From positions 1 through 37,445 of the IMG/VR virus record IMGVR_UViG_3300035698_011146: a DNA stretch of 37,445 bases; one strand, given 5' to 3'. The stretch's first letter is position 1. Each line of letters begins with the position of its first letter. The DNA comes from a virus. Both the position numbers and the translations under genes were made by a program. A model generated the notes under the pieces. It ran no database searches. It was not told the DNA's origin and was given only the letters and a program-made list of their open reading frames with translations. Below are positions 15,807 to 23,876 of the stretch, piece by piece.

Positions 15807-16333
15807 GCGCGGCTTTTGAACAAATAATTTTAGATAGAATCGAGGCCATTATCATGGCCACCGAGGCTTTTACCCTCATCGACCAATATCGAACCGCCGC
15901 ATTTGACAAGAAGGAACTACCAGCGGCCAACCTGCACGCGGGAAATACGGATTGTGAAGGTATTGACCACGAGGGATCATATTTTGAAAACAACCATACA
16001 TCGGTGGTAGAAATCCATGTCACCGGTGACGATACAAAAACCGCCGCACAAACACTTAGAGAAAAGACAGATTTAATCATTGGTGACATTATTCGAGCCG
16101 GACGCACATGGTCGGAAATGTCATCTATGCCACGCTTGCGCGTCGAGCGCATTTTTCAAGACGAACACACGCCCTATCATATCGCCGTGATTTCATTCAC
16201 ATGGATGTTTAACGACGATTACCCGAATATAACAACAACGAGTGGACTGGATCCACTCGAAACCATACACGAAACAGCTTACGAAGATGAAGTCAATGAA
16301 GATTCACAAAATATTGATCTGGAAGGAAACTAA
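15803..16333 (+). CDS. Putative tail terminator/completion protein
   Basis: A 176-residue protein. The first 60 residues form an amphipathic helix and strand, and residues 65-140 have alternating strands with a TAAQTLREKTDLIIGDIIRA helix, similar in layout to tail terminator (gpU-like) proteins that cap the tube. The last 35 residues are acidic. No sequence family is certain. Position between the attachment protein and the sheath operon, and the length, fit a terminator that joins tail to head. Confidence 0.5.
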   Translation: MSAAFEQIILDRIEAIIMATEAFTLIDQYRTAAFDKKELPAANLHAGNTDCEGIDHEGSYFENNHTSVVEIHVTGDDTKTAAQTLREKTDLIIGDIIRAGRTWSEMSSMPRLRVERIFQDEHTPYHIAVISFTWMFNDDYPNITTTSGLDPLETIHETAYEDEVNEDSQNIDLEGN

Positions 16334-16336
16334 ACC

Positions 16337-16549
16337 ATGACGGAAAAAAAGATCCTGAAACCAACCGCCGGATGCCCAATCGTGCAACATGAACCGCCCC
16401 GAACGGATTTTGTATCACCATTGGGGGAGCCGGTGGTTTTGACAAAATACTACGTCCGCCGGATGCAACACGGGGAGCTTGAGGAAAGTACCCCGCAAGT
16501 ACCGACTACAAAAGAAAAACCCCTGAAAAAGAAAGAGGCTAAATCATGA
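16337..16549 (+). CDS. DUF2635-like small protein (Mu gp38-like)
   Basis: A 70-residue protein that precedes the sheath and overlaps it by 4 bp, as DUF2635 genes do in Mu-like tails. The pattern 'KPT..C.IV.HE....F..PLGE.V.LT.YYVRRM.hGEL' followed by a basic tail resembles DUF2635 ('v.P..gl.Vr.P..g..lp..G..Vp...yW.RRl..gdv'). The function is unknown. The C-terminal 20 residues are lysine-rich and probably disordered. Confidence 0.65.
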   Translation: MTEKKILKPTAGCPIVQHEPPRTDFVSPLGEPVVLTKYYVRRMQHGELEESTPQVPTTKEKPLKKKEAKS

Positions 16550-18213
16550 GCGACATTAACGTACCATTTGCAAACATCCCGGATTCCATGCGAATGTCAG
16601 GATTCTTTGCCGAAGTGGATGGAAGTCTTGCCGGACGTGTAGTCGGACAAGACATCACCGTTTTGTTCGGAATGAGACTCGGAGACGGTGATGAAGTCGC
16701 CCACGCCATTGTGGACACCTTCGGACATGCTCAGGCCGCTAATGATTTTGGCTATGGTAGCCAGCTTGCCCGTGAAGTCGAATCGTTCCGAGAAACCGAC
16801 AAATACGGTCCGGTGATATGTGTTCCACTCGACGATGCACCCGCCGGTGTGGCCTCTACCGGAAAATTGGCATTCGCAGGAACCGCAACTAAGGCGGGGA
16901 CAATCGCCCTTTATCTTGGCGGAAAGAAACGTCAACGCCGCGTGCTGGCAGCTGTATCTATCGGAGATACCGCCGCCGCAGTCGCCGCCGCCGCTCAAAC
17001 AGCCATGACCACGCTTGGTGCCGAACTCTCAAGCGGAACACTTATCGTGGGTGTGGTGTACGAAATCACAGCCCGCACGGCGGGCACATTCACCGACGAT
17101 GGCGCAGGCGCAAATGACGTGGGCACCCAATTTAGAGCGACCGGAACATCGGTTACTCTTACAGCTCTCGAAAAAGTCGCACCCGTGCAAACCGCATGGG
17201 GCTTGTTCGGTAACGTATCAAGCGCAGATTTGAACGTCACTGCCAAAAACAAAGGCACACACGGAAATTCCTTGCGCTTAGGCGTTAACCTGAATGGCCC
17301 AACATCGGGTGAAGTCATGCCGGAAGGCATCACATGCACCATTACAGATTGCACCGGCGGATCCGGGGATCCGTCCCTCACCGCCGCATTGGCAGCCCTT
17401 CCCGCTCAGGATTATTTCATTTTGGGACAACCCTACGGCGATACGACAAGCCTTGACGCCACCGAATCAGAAATGGCTACACGGTGGGATTATCAACACA
17501 AAATGCACGGCGTGTTTGTATCCGCTAAAAGCGATACATATTCAAGTTTGAAGGCCGCCGGCGTCTTGCGCAATGATCCGTTTTGCAGTATTCCGGGCAC
17601 TTACAAAACATGGTCCCCTGTGGATGAAAATATGGCAAGCTATATGGCCGCATGTCGCTTATCACTTTCCAGCCATCCCGCCGCCGATCTGAATCGCACC
17701 CTCTGTGATTTTATCGACGCCCCCGACCCCGCCGACTGGCTAAGCCCGTCAGAAAATGAACAACTCTTGTGGAATGGCATCACCGCTCTGGAATACGAAG
17801 CAGACGGAAGTGCCTATATCTCGACCGCAATCACCACATTCCAGCGTGATACTTATGGCCAAACGAACGATGCGTGGCTCCATATCAATGTGCCGTTTAC
17901 GGTCGCATTCGGAAACAAATATCGTGCCGGAATCTTGCGCACGAAATTCGGTCACAAATTCGTGGTGGACGATGCAGACCTGTTAAGCCCCGGAGTGCCC
18001 GGTGTATCGCCCGCAAGCATTCGAGTGGAGTATGTCGCTATCTTCAAATCCCTCGTTAAAATGGGGATTGTGGAAAATCTGGAGGCATATATCGCCACTT
18101 TCGCCATCGGGAAAAACGGACCTACACGCGTGGATGTCCTGCATCAACCGCAAATTACAAATCCCTTGGGAATCCTTGCGGAATTAACGCAGTTTTTGCG
18201 ACAACCAGCATAA
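16546..18213 (+). CDS. Contractile tail sheath protein, Mu gpL-like
   Basis: A 555-residue protein. The N-terminal SDINVPFANIPDSMRMSGFFAEVDGSLA is the typical start of Mu gpL (the beta-hairpin that links sheath subunits). The region from about 230 (KNKGTHGNSLRLGVNL) and the C-terminal region (RVEYVAIFKSLVKMGIVENLEAY) match the sheath core and handshake domains. It makes this phage a myovirus: the sheath contracts to push the tube through the cell envelope. Neighbours (DUF2635 before, tube after) are in Mu order. Confidence 0.9.
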   Translation: MSDINVPFANIPDSMRMSGFFAEVDGSLAGRVVGQDITVLFGMRLGDGDEVAHAIVDTFGHAQAANDFGYGSQLAREVESFRETDKYGPVICVPLDDAPAGVASTGKLAFAGTATKAGTIALYLGGKKRQRRVLAAVSIGDTAAAVAAAAQTAMTTLGAELSSGTLIVGVVYEITARTAGTFTDDGAGANDVGTQFRATGTSVTLTALEKVAPVQTAWGLFGNVSSADLNVTAKNKGTHGNSLRLGVNLNGPTSGEVMPEGITCTITDCTGGSGDPSLTAALAALPAQDYFILGQPYGDTTSLDATESEMATRWDYQHKMHGVFVSAKSDTYSSLKAAGVLRNDPFCSIPGTYKTWSPVDENMASYMAACRLSLSSHPAADLNRTLCDFIDAPDPADWLSPSENEQLLWNGITALEYEADGSAYISTAITTFQRDTYGQTNDAWLHINVPFTVAFGNKYRAGILRTKFGHKFVVDDADLLSPGVPGVSPASIRVEYVAIFKSLVKMGIVENLEAYIATFAIGKNGPTRVDVLHQPQITNPLGILAELTQFLRQPA

Positions 18214-18231
18214 GCGGAAACTAAACACTCA

Positions 18232-18256
18232 CCATCGGCTCACAGCGAGCCGGTGG
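18232..18256 (+). other. Stable hairpin between sheath and tube genes
   Basis: CCATCGGCTC pairs with GAGCCGGTGG (10 bp with one T-G, loop of 5). It lies 19 bp after the sheath stop and has no T-run. Like the hairpin after the capsid gene, it may stabilise the upstream message or give partial termination. Confidence 0.65.
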
Positions 18257-18290
18257 CTTACTGAATTTTGATAAACAGGAGAAAAAAACA

Positions 18291-18659
18291 ATGGCGGATC
18301 CAATTGGCGGCACATGTCGCATGAAACATGATGGAATTATTTACCCGCTCGGAAAATCCGAGGTCAATATTGACCCACACACCGTCAAACGTGAGGGTGT
18401 TGTTGGCGTCGATGGTAGTTTTGGCTACACGGAAACACCCAACGCTCCCAGCGTCAAGCTGGAGAGAATGCTCAAGCCGGGCACAAAGCTGGCTACCATC
18501 GCCGCTATGAAGGGTGTCACCATCGAAGTGGTGGCCAATAACGGAACTACCTACATTTTTGCCGATGCTATCTATACCGGCGATAGTGATGCCAATGTCT
18601 CTAGCGGTATGTGGGCGTCCCAGTTCCATTGTGCGCCGGAAAACTTTGAAGAAATCTAA
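18291..18659 (+). CDS. Tail tube protein, Mu gpM-like
   Basis: A 122-residue protein with CAGGAG before the ATG. GGTCRMKHDGIIYPLGKSEVNIDPHTVKREGVVG is the typical start of the Mu tube family ('G.a.i..dG..l...g.......g...reev.G.dg..Gy.e.p....ie'). It polymerises into the inner tube inside the sheath. The length is typical. Confidence 0.88.
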   Translation: MADPIGGTCRMKHDGIIYPLGKSEVNIDPHTVKREGVVGVDGSFGYTETPNAPSVKLERMLKPGTKLATIAAMKGVTIEVVANNGTTYIFADAIYTGDSDANVSSGMWASQFHCAPENFEEI

Positions 18660-18680
18660 GCAAACGAAAGGATAAAACCC

Positions 18681-19136
18681 GTGGGAAAACGAATTAAAAA
18701 ACGGCTGTCTGCACGATTTGACCGAAAAGAAGAAACACTTAAGCGTACAACAGAAGCCAACGCCATCGAATCGCTGGAATTAACACACCCTATCAAAGTG
18801 ATGGGGGAACTTATCGAAATACTGCATTTCAGGCGGCCAACGCTCAAGGATGCGCTCTTTATCGCACCCTACATGCCAGCACCGGAAGTGGATGGCGAGA
18901 CGGGCGAGGCCACGGTCACAATCTCAATGAGCGACAATTGGGAAATGACTCTCATGTACGCCCATCGCTTAAGCGGAATTCCTATTCAGGACTTGGAAAA
19001 AATCGACGCCCGGGACGATCTGCCAAGCCTTGCGGAAGTTATGACCGATCTTTTACCCGGCGGGGTGGATGAGGATGAACCGCAAGACGAAGATGCGGAC
19101 GAAGAAACAGTAAAAAACGCCGATGGCTCCCCGTAA
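18681..19136 (+). CDS. Tail assembly chaperone, short form (Mu gp41-like)
   Basis: A 151-residue protein starting at GTG with AAAGGA upstream. It has a basic N-terminus, a THPIKVMGELIEILHFRRPTLKDAL segment typical of the gp41/gpE-like chaperones ('L..pi...g.....l.lr.Pt..d'), and an acidic C-terminus. These bind the tape measure during tube assembly. A classical slippery site lies eight codons before its stop, so a fraction of ribosomes makes the longer form (next entry). Confidence 0.82.
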   Translation: MGKRIKKRLSARFDRKEETLKRTTEANAIESLELTHPIKVMGELIEILHFRRPTLKDALFIAPYMPAPEVDGETGEATVTISMSDNWEMTLMYAHRLSGIPIQDLEKIDARDDLPSLAEVMTDLLPGGVDEDEPQDEDADEETVKNADGSP

Positions 19137-19276
19137 ACTGGCCCTCGACACTGGCCAGTATGGCCACAGTTTTCGGCGGGGCACTCGGTTCCGATCCCTT
19201 TGACCTCACTGTATCAGGATTCTGGTTTTGGTACTGGGAAGCACTCAGGCAAGATAAAGATAGGCAAAGAAAATAA
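18681..19276 (+). CDS. Tail assembly chaperone, -1 frameshift long form
   Basis: Slippage at 19112-19118 (A_AAA_AAC) moves ribosomes into the -1 frame at 19118 and adds 52 residues (146 + 52 = 198), ending with TAA at 19274-19276, which overlaps the tape-measure ATG. The added part includes DPFDLTVSGFWFWYWEAL, the pattern expected of the downstream partner (Mu gp42, lambda gpT). This is the long form that links chaperone to tape measure. The open extension exactly fills the gap between the two genes. Confidence 0.88.
19112..19118 (+). promoter_or_regulatory. Programmed -1 ribosomal frameshift site (A_AAA_AAC)
   Basis: In the chaperone frame the codons read gtA AAA AAC, a canonical X_XXY_YYZ heptamer with strong slippage potential. 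The zero frame stops 16 nt later; the -1 frame stays open to the tape-measure start. Frameshifting at this place in tail operons is widely conserved. Confidence 0.88.
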
Positions 19277-20970
19277 TGGCCGGTAAAAAATACAAACTGA
19301 AAACGACCATCACCGCCGACGATAAGGCGTCAAAAAAGTTTAAGCAGGTCAGTGCCCAAACAAGCAAATTCGGCAAGAAAATGGCAAAAACCAGCATCCG
19401 GGCAAACACCTTGCGCAGACGCGTCACGCGTCTGTCAGGTGGCTTATTGCGTTTAGGCCGCCGGGCAGGTGGTGTGGCCGCAAAACTGGGGGGATTGCTG
19501 GGGCTTGGATCCCTTGCGGTCTTCGGATATATGATTAAAAAAACCGCCGAGGGAGCCGACGCATTAGCCAAACTTGGCCGCCGAGTAAAAATGGGCGTAT
19601 CAACACTTGAGGCTTATCAATTTGCGGCTCGACGATCCGGGATAGACACGGAACGATTCAATAAAAATCTGGAAACCATGTCTAAACGAGTCGGAGAATT
19701 GAAAAACAATAGCGGGCCACTGTTTACACTCTTAAAAAAACAAGCCCCGAAATTCATGGAACAACTCAAAAATACAGGATCCACAGAAAAAGCACTCAGG
19801 CTTGTGTTTAAGGCCCTGAAACGAATCAAAGATCCCGCTATCCGATCCGCCCTAGCGGCGGGTGTATTCTCAAAAGCAGGGCTGGGAATGATAAACATGG
19901 CCGAGGGTGGCGTCAAAGGGGTGGACAAACTCCTTGATCGCTTCGGGAAAATAGGCGGTGGTGTGACGAAAAAAGCCGCCGCCGAAGCCGAACATTTTAA
20001 CGATATGTGGGAAGATGTAACCGTTTCCATGCAAGGCACAGCCGCCGAAATCATGGAACATCTACTCCCATCACTTAGCCCACTACTGAATAGCATGTCC
20101 CTATGGATCGGAAAAAACCGAAAACTGATAGGACAAAAAGTTCAAAAGTACGTTAAAAAAATGGCCAAAGCCGTTAAAGATTTTGATTTTGATGGATTCC
20201 TGAAAGGCTTAGGAAAAACCATTGATAAAATCAAAGGCTGGATTGAAACCCTGAAAGACGGTGTAGAAGCCATCGGCGGTTGGAAAGTCGCCATGGTGGC
20301 TTTAGGCGGTGTGATGATGTATGGCCTTCTTCCAACTATCGGGCTTGTTTTGACGGCAGTGCTAAACCTGACCGCCGCCTTGATCGCCAATCCAATGGTG
20401 GCATTTCTTATGCTGGTCGGGTGGGCAATTTATCGCATTATTGACCGATGGGAAGATTTTGAATTTGTGGCCAAACTTGCAATGGATAGCGTTAACAATT
20501 ACATAGTTGACTTGGCTAATAACATGGATGTGATATGGAACGATACAACGTCACGGGTTAATCAGTACATGGTTGATCTTGCCGCCGATATGGAATTGAT
20601 ATGGACGGATACCATCACACGAATTGAATCAAGCATTGAACGCCTGAAAAACAAACTTGTTGAAACACCTATGAAGGTGGTTATGGAAGTCGCCGACACG
20701 GTTCTGGAATCCGCCCCCGGCATCGGTGGAGCCTATCGGCTAGGTAAAGATTTTTTATCTTACACAACAAGAGAAACCACCCCGCCCACAGGCCGGGTAT
20801 TTGATGGCCATTCCACCGGCGGAGCCGGTTCAAGCGCCTCACAAAAGGTGGATCTGCAAATAGGATTCACAAACGCCCCGGAAAATATGTCAGTTGACAG
20901 CGTGGACGGGGTGGACGCCATCAGTATTGACAACTCAATGGGACCTCGACAAACAGTGGGGGCATACTAA
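19276..20970 (+). CDS. Tail tape measure protein
   Basis: A 564-residue protein. The first 75 residues are very basic (KYKLKTTITADDKASKKFKQVSAQTSKFGKKM), then comes a hydrophobic stretch (GGLLGLGSLAVFGYMIKKTAEGAD), a long helical part, and a second hydrophobic stretch at about residues 335-375 (KVAMVALGGVMMYGLLPTIGLVLTAVLNL). The layout, the TAATG overlap with the frameshifted chaperone and the position are all typical. By the usual 0.15 nm per residue the tail should be about 80-90 nm long. It sets tail length and probably enters the cell ahead of the DNA. Confidence 0.88.
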   Translation: MAGKKYKLKTTITADDKASKKFKQVSAQTSKFGKKMAKTSIRANTLRRRVTRLSGGLLRLGRRAGGVAAKLGGLLGLGSLAVFGYMIKKTAEGADALAKLGRRVKMGVSTLEAYQFAARRSGIDTERFNKNLETMSKRVGELKNNSGPLFTLLKKQAPKFMEQLKNTGSTEKALRLVFKALKRIKDPAIRSALAAGVFSKAGLGMINMAEGGVKGVDKLLDRFGKIGGGVTKKAAAEAEHFNDMWEDVTVSMQGTAAEIMEHLLPSLSPLLNSMSLWIGKNRKLIGQKVQKYVKKMAKAVKDFDFDGFLKGLGKTIDKIKGWIETLKDGVEAIGGWKVAMVALGGVMMYGLLPTIGLVLTAVLNLTAALIANPMVAFLMLVGWAIYRIIDRWEDFEFVAKLAMDSVNNYIVDLANNMDVIWNDTTSRVNQYMVDLAADMELIWTDTITRIESSIERLKNKLVETPMKVVMEVADTVLESAPGIGGAYRLGKDFLSYTTRETTPPTGRVFDGHSTGGAGSSASQKVDLQIGFTNAPENMSVDSVDGVDAISIDNSMGPRQTVGAY

Positions 20971-22151
20971 TGGGATTCGGATCTCTTATCACAGACGCAT
21001 TCAACGCCATGTCAAACCTGATTAACACCAAACCGACCACATGGCGGGACTTTATCCAAAAAGCATCATACAACGGTGCTGAATTCGTTATGATTGATAG
21101 CTCACACAGCTATGGCCGCAAATCTGTCATACACTCACACGCCGGAGCCGATACCTACAGCGTAGAAGATGCGGGCGGATTGCCCAGAGAGGGTTCAATC
21201 AACGCTTATGTGATCGGGGATGATTACATGCACAAACGGGACTTGCTCAAACAAGCCCTGTCAATGCCCGGACCCGGTACACTCATAGACTCATTCAAGG
21301 GAACCTATCAGGTCTTCATCGGCAAAATTTCCGAAATGGAAACCGGAAAAGAAGGCGGTATGGCCGTTTTCTCCATTCCATTCGTTCTGGCAGATGAACC
21401 ATTCATCGCCGAATCAGACCCGCATTCAGGATCAAATATTTTCGGCGATATATTCAACACAATCAATGACGCAGTAAGTGAAGTAACTACTACACTAAAC
21501 GCCGTGGCCAACACCGCCGACACCATCACCTCCGCAATCCTGAAAGCACAACACACGATTGATTTAGCCCAAAAACGGATGGAATCAAGTGCCCGTGGCG
21601 TCATTACTGCCATGACCACCACAGCCGGGACTCTCTACTCGGTCGGGCAATGGCACGCAGATAAATTTCAAGATTTGGCCGACCTGTTTTCCGGTACCGG
21701 ATCCGCTGAATTCTTTATTGATACCATCGACCGGATGCCACACGAACCATCCACAACAAGCATCGCCGCAAGTGCCCAAAACAGGCAAGCAGCTGAAACC
21801 GCTATGGCACTGTACTTTACTAAAATATTGTACGCTCAAGCCGCACAAGCCATCACAGAAACCACATTCACAACGGTAGAAGATGCACTGGCATTGCGTG
21901 ACAACCTCATCGTGAAAATGCTCAATGTCTCAATGTCCGGCCTTGCCGCCTCGACATATCGCTACATCACAGATATCAGCACAAATTTACCCCGAACAAT
22001 CACACACACAACGCCCCGAATCACAAGTGTCTTAGAAATATCATCACTACTTTATAACGATCCGGGCAGAGCCGCCGAAATCATTGAAAGAAACGGCATC
22101 GTACACCCGCTATTCGTTAAAGATCATGATTTGACGGTGCTTAGCAAATGA
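20970..22151 (+). CDS. DNA circularisation protein, Mu gpN-like
   Basis: A 393-residue protein. Residues 20-110 have the DNA_circ_N pattern: W..F...ASY.Ga.F.....S...GR..v.H.....D....ED.G..P..., then AYVIGDDYMHKRDLLKQAL and GPGTLIDSFKG. In Mu this protein is at the baseplate/tail tip and enters with DNA. The C-terminal 250 residues are helical with many Thr/Ala. It has TAATG coupling to the tape measure and ATGA overlap with the next gene. Confidence 0.85.
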   Translation: MGFGSLITDAFNAMSNLINTKPTTWRDFIQKASYNGAEFVMIDSSHSYGRKSVIHSHAGADTYSVEDAGGLPREGSINAYVIGDDYMHKRDLLKQALSMPGPGTLIDSFKGTYQVFIGKISEMETGKEGGMAVFSIPFVLADEPFIAESDPHSGSNIFGDIFNTINDAVSEVTTTLNAVANTADTITSAILKAQHTIDLAQKRMESSARGVITAMTTTAGTLYSVGQWHADKFQDLADLFSGTGSAEFFIDTIDRMPHEPSTTSIAASAQNRQAAETAMALYFTKILYAQAAQAITETTFTTVEDALALRDNLIVKMLNVSMSGLAASTYRYITDISTNLPRTITHTTPRITSVLEISSLLYNDPGRAAEIIERNGIVHPLFVKDHDLTVLSK

Positions 22152-23212
22152 ACCACACACGCATAACCCTATCAGGCAAACCCTTCAACTCATGGCAAAC
22201 AATGACCATGTACGATAGCGTAGAGGCCATCGCCGCCCGTGTCAATTTAGTGGCAAACGGCAACATAGTGGAACCTGCAATGTATGGCTCAATGAGCATT
22301 GACGACGATAACGAGCGGATGTTTACAGGCTCACTCGACAATATAAGCAAGATCAAAGGCAACGACACATCACGCAGATTCATGGCGAGAAGTGCCCCGG
22401 CGATTCTGGTAGACTCAGACTATGACCCCGCATCACCTGTGCAGTTTTTTGACCAAACCCCCGCCACTATCGTGGCACGATTGGCCGCATCTAAAAATGT
22501 CAGATTTATAAAACAAACAGACGGAAATGCCATCAAATCGTTTGTGGTGGACTTCGGCGTCAAAGTACACGGAGCAATTCAGGAGGCCATCGCAGACCAG
22601 CCAGGCATTCTCGTGACATGCGACGAATACGGCGCATTATGTATGACTAAAGCAGGTACACACGTCGCCGACGATCCGCTTATCTTTGGCAAGCAAATCT
22701 TGCACGCAGTCTATAACTATTCAGGAGCGGGAAGATTTCACAAAATCGAAGTGTTCGGACAAGCTCCCAAACGACCCGGCGACCTTGCCGCCGCCCGGCG
22801 CAGGGGGTATGGTGTTGCACTTGATCCCGCCGTGGACACACGACGAACAAAAGTAGTCACATTCTCAGGAGCCACCGCCGATGATTGCAATCGGAGGGCA
22901 AACTGGGAAATTAACACCGCCGCCGCAAATTCAGTGGTGATATCCATTAGGATCGCCGGATGGCGTCAAACCGATGGCACTCTATGGCGCAAAAATACAA
23001 TGGTTCGATACGTAGATCAAACAGACACTATCGACGGATGGTTTTTAGTCTCAGGCATCGGATACGCCCACAGTCGAGCGGGTAAATTTTGCACGCTCAC
23101 ACTAAAACCATTGGTCGCATTTGAAGCCCAACCGCTTAAAACAATAAAAGGAAAACGGGCACAAGCAATTAAAAGCGGCCCGTGGAATTTGGATAAAATA
23201 ATCAATGGCTGA
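22148..23212 (+). CDS. Baseplate hub protein, Mu gp44 (gpP)-like
   Basis: A 354-residue protein. The N-terminal ITLSGKPFNSWQTMTMYDSVEAIAARVNL is the 'G..y..w......sie..a..f...' start of the gpP/gpD hub family, and the C-terminus GWRQTDGTLWRKNTMVRYVD...WFLVSGIGYAHSRAGKFCTLTLKP is the typical barrel end. Hubs form the trimer that joins the tube to the spike. It overlaps the spike gene by 8 bp. Confidence 0.85.
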   Translation: MNHTRITLSGKPFNSWQTMTMYDSVEAIAARVNLVANGNIVEPAMYGSMSIDDDNERMFTGSLDNISKIKGNDTSRRFMARSAPAILVDSDYDPASPVQFFDQTPATIVARLAASKNVRFIKQTDGNAIKSFVVDFGVKVHGAIQEAIADQPGILVTCDEYGALCMTKAGTHVADDPLIFGKQILHAVYNYSGAGRFHKIEVFGQAPKRPGDLAAARRRGYGVALDPAVDTRRTKVVTFSGATADDCNRRANWEINTAAANSVVISIRIAGWRQTDGTLWRKNTMVRYVDQTDTIDGWFLVSGIGYAHSRAGKFCTLTLKPLVAFEAQPLKTIKGKRAQAIKSGPWNLDKIING

Positions 23213-23873
23213 TTTATCAACACTACTAAATCCTGTCATAGCTCGAATCACAGGGATGATAGCTCAGGGCACGGTCTTGGCCGTGGATATGGCCGATGGC
23301 CTGCACTGGCTTACATTAAAAATGAGACAAGGGGAAAAAATGCAAAGGGTGGAACATTTCACGCCTTATGGCCTGATTTCGCGTCCCGGACAAAATAGCC
23401 CTGCCCTGTTTTTTGCCGTCGGAGCATCACGCAAAAACCCGGTGGCATTCGTGCGAGCCCCCGAAGTCGAGACACCCAAAGACCTCGAAGAAGGCGACGT
23501 GGTGTTGTTCGACCTAAGAGGCCAAACAATCAGACTGACAGACGATGGCGTCGTAGTGAGTGACAAGCATGGCCAATCCATCACGCTCGATAGTGATGGC
23601 ATCACAATGAGTGATAAACATGACCAATCCATCACACTCGATAGCGATGGCATCATCATCAAAGCCGATGGTGTTTTGAAGCTGGACGCCACGACCGTCA
23701 AAAACGGTACGTCGGCAACAAACAAATTGCTACACAATGCGCTATTGCCACTTCTGGTGCTCGAATTGAAAAAATGCAAAATAGATCCGGTCACACTTAA
23801 ACTTAATACAGATGATGCTTTCGCCACCGGGTGGTCTACACCCGGAGAATCAACCATAGCAAAAACGGAGTAA
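23205..23873 (+). CDS. Baseplate spike protein, Mu gp45-like, with tandem beta-repeats
   Basis: A 222-residue protein. The first 100 residues form the OB-fold base (VLAVDMADGLHWLTLKMRQGEKMQRVEHFTPYGLISRP matches gp45). Residues 105-155 contain two nearly identical 17-residue units starting at 119 and 136 (SDKHGQSITLDSDGI and SDKHDQSITLDSDGI) after a degenerate one (GQTIRLTDDGVVV); these are the rungs of the trimeric beta-helix needle. The needle pierces the outer membrane, which supports a Gram-negative host. The C-terminal 60 residues probably form the base or tip cap. Confidence 0.85.
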   Translation: MADLSTLLNPVIARITGMIAQGTVLAVDMADGLHWLTLKMRQGEKMQRVEHFTPYGLISRPGQNSPALFFAVGASRKNPVAFVRAPEVETPKDLEEGDVVLFDLRGQTIRLTDDGVVVSDKHGQSITLDSDGITMSDKHDQSITLDSDGIIIKADGVLKLDATTVKNGTSATNKLLHNALLPLLVLELKKCKIDPVTLKLNTDDAFATGWSTPGESTIAKTE

Positions 23874-23876
23874 ATT

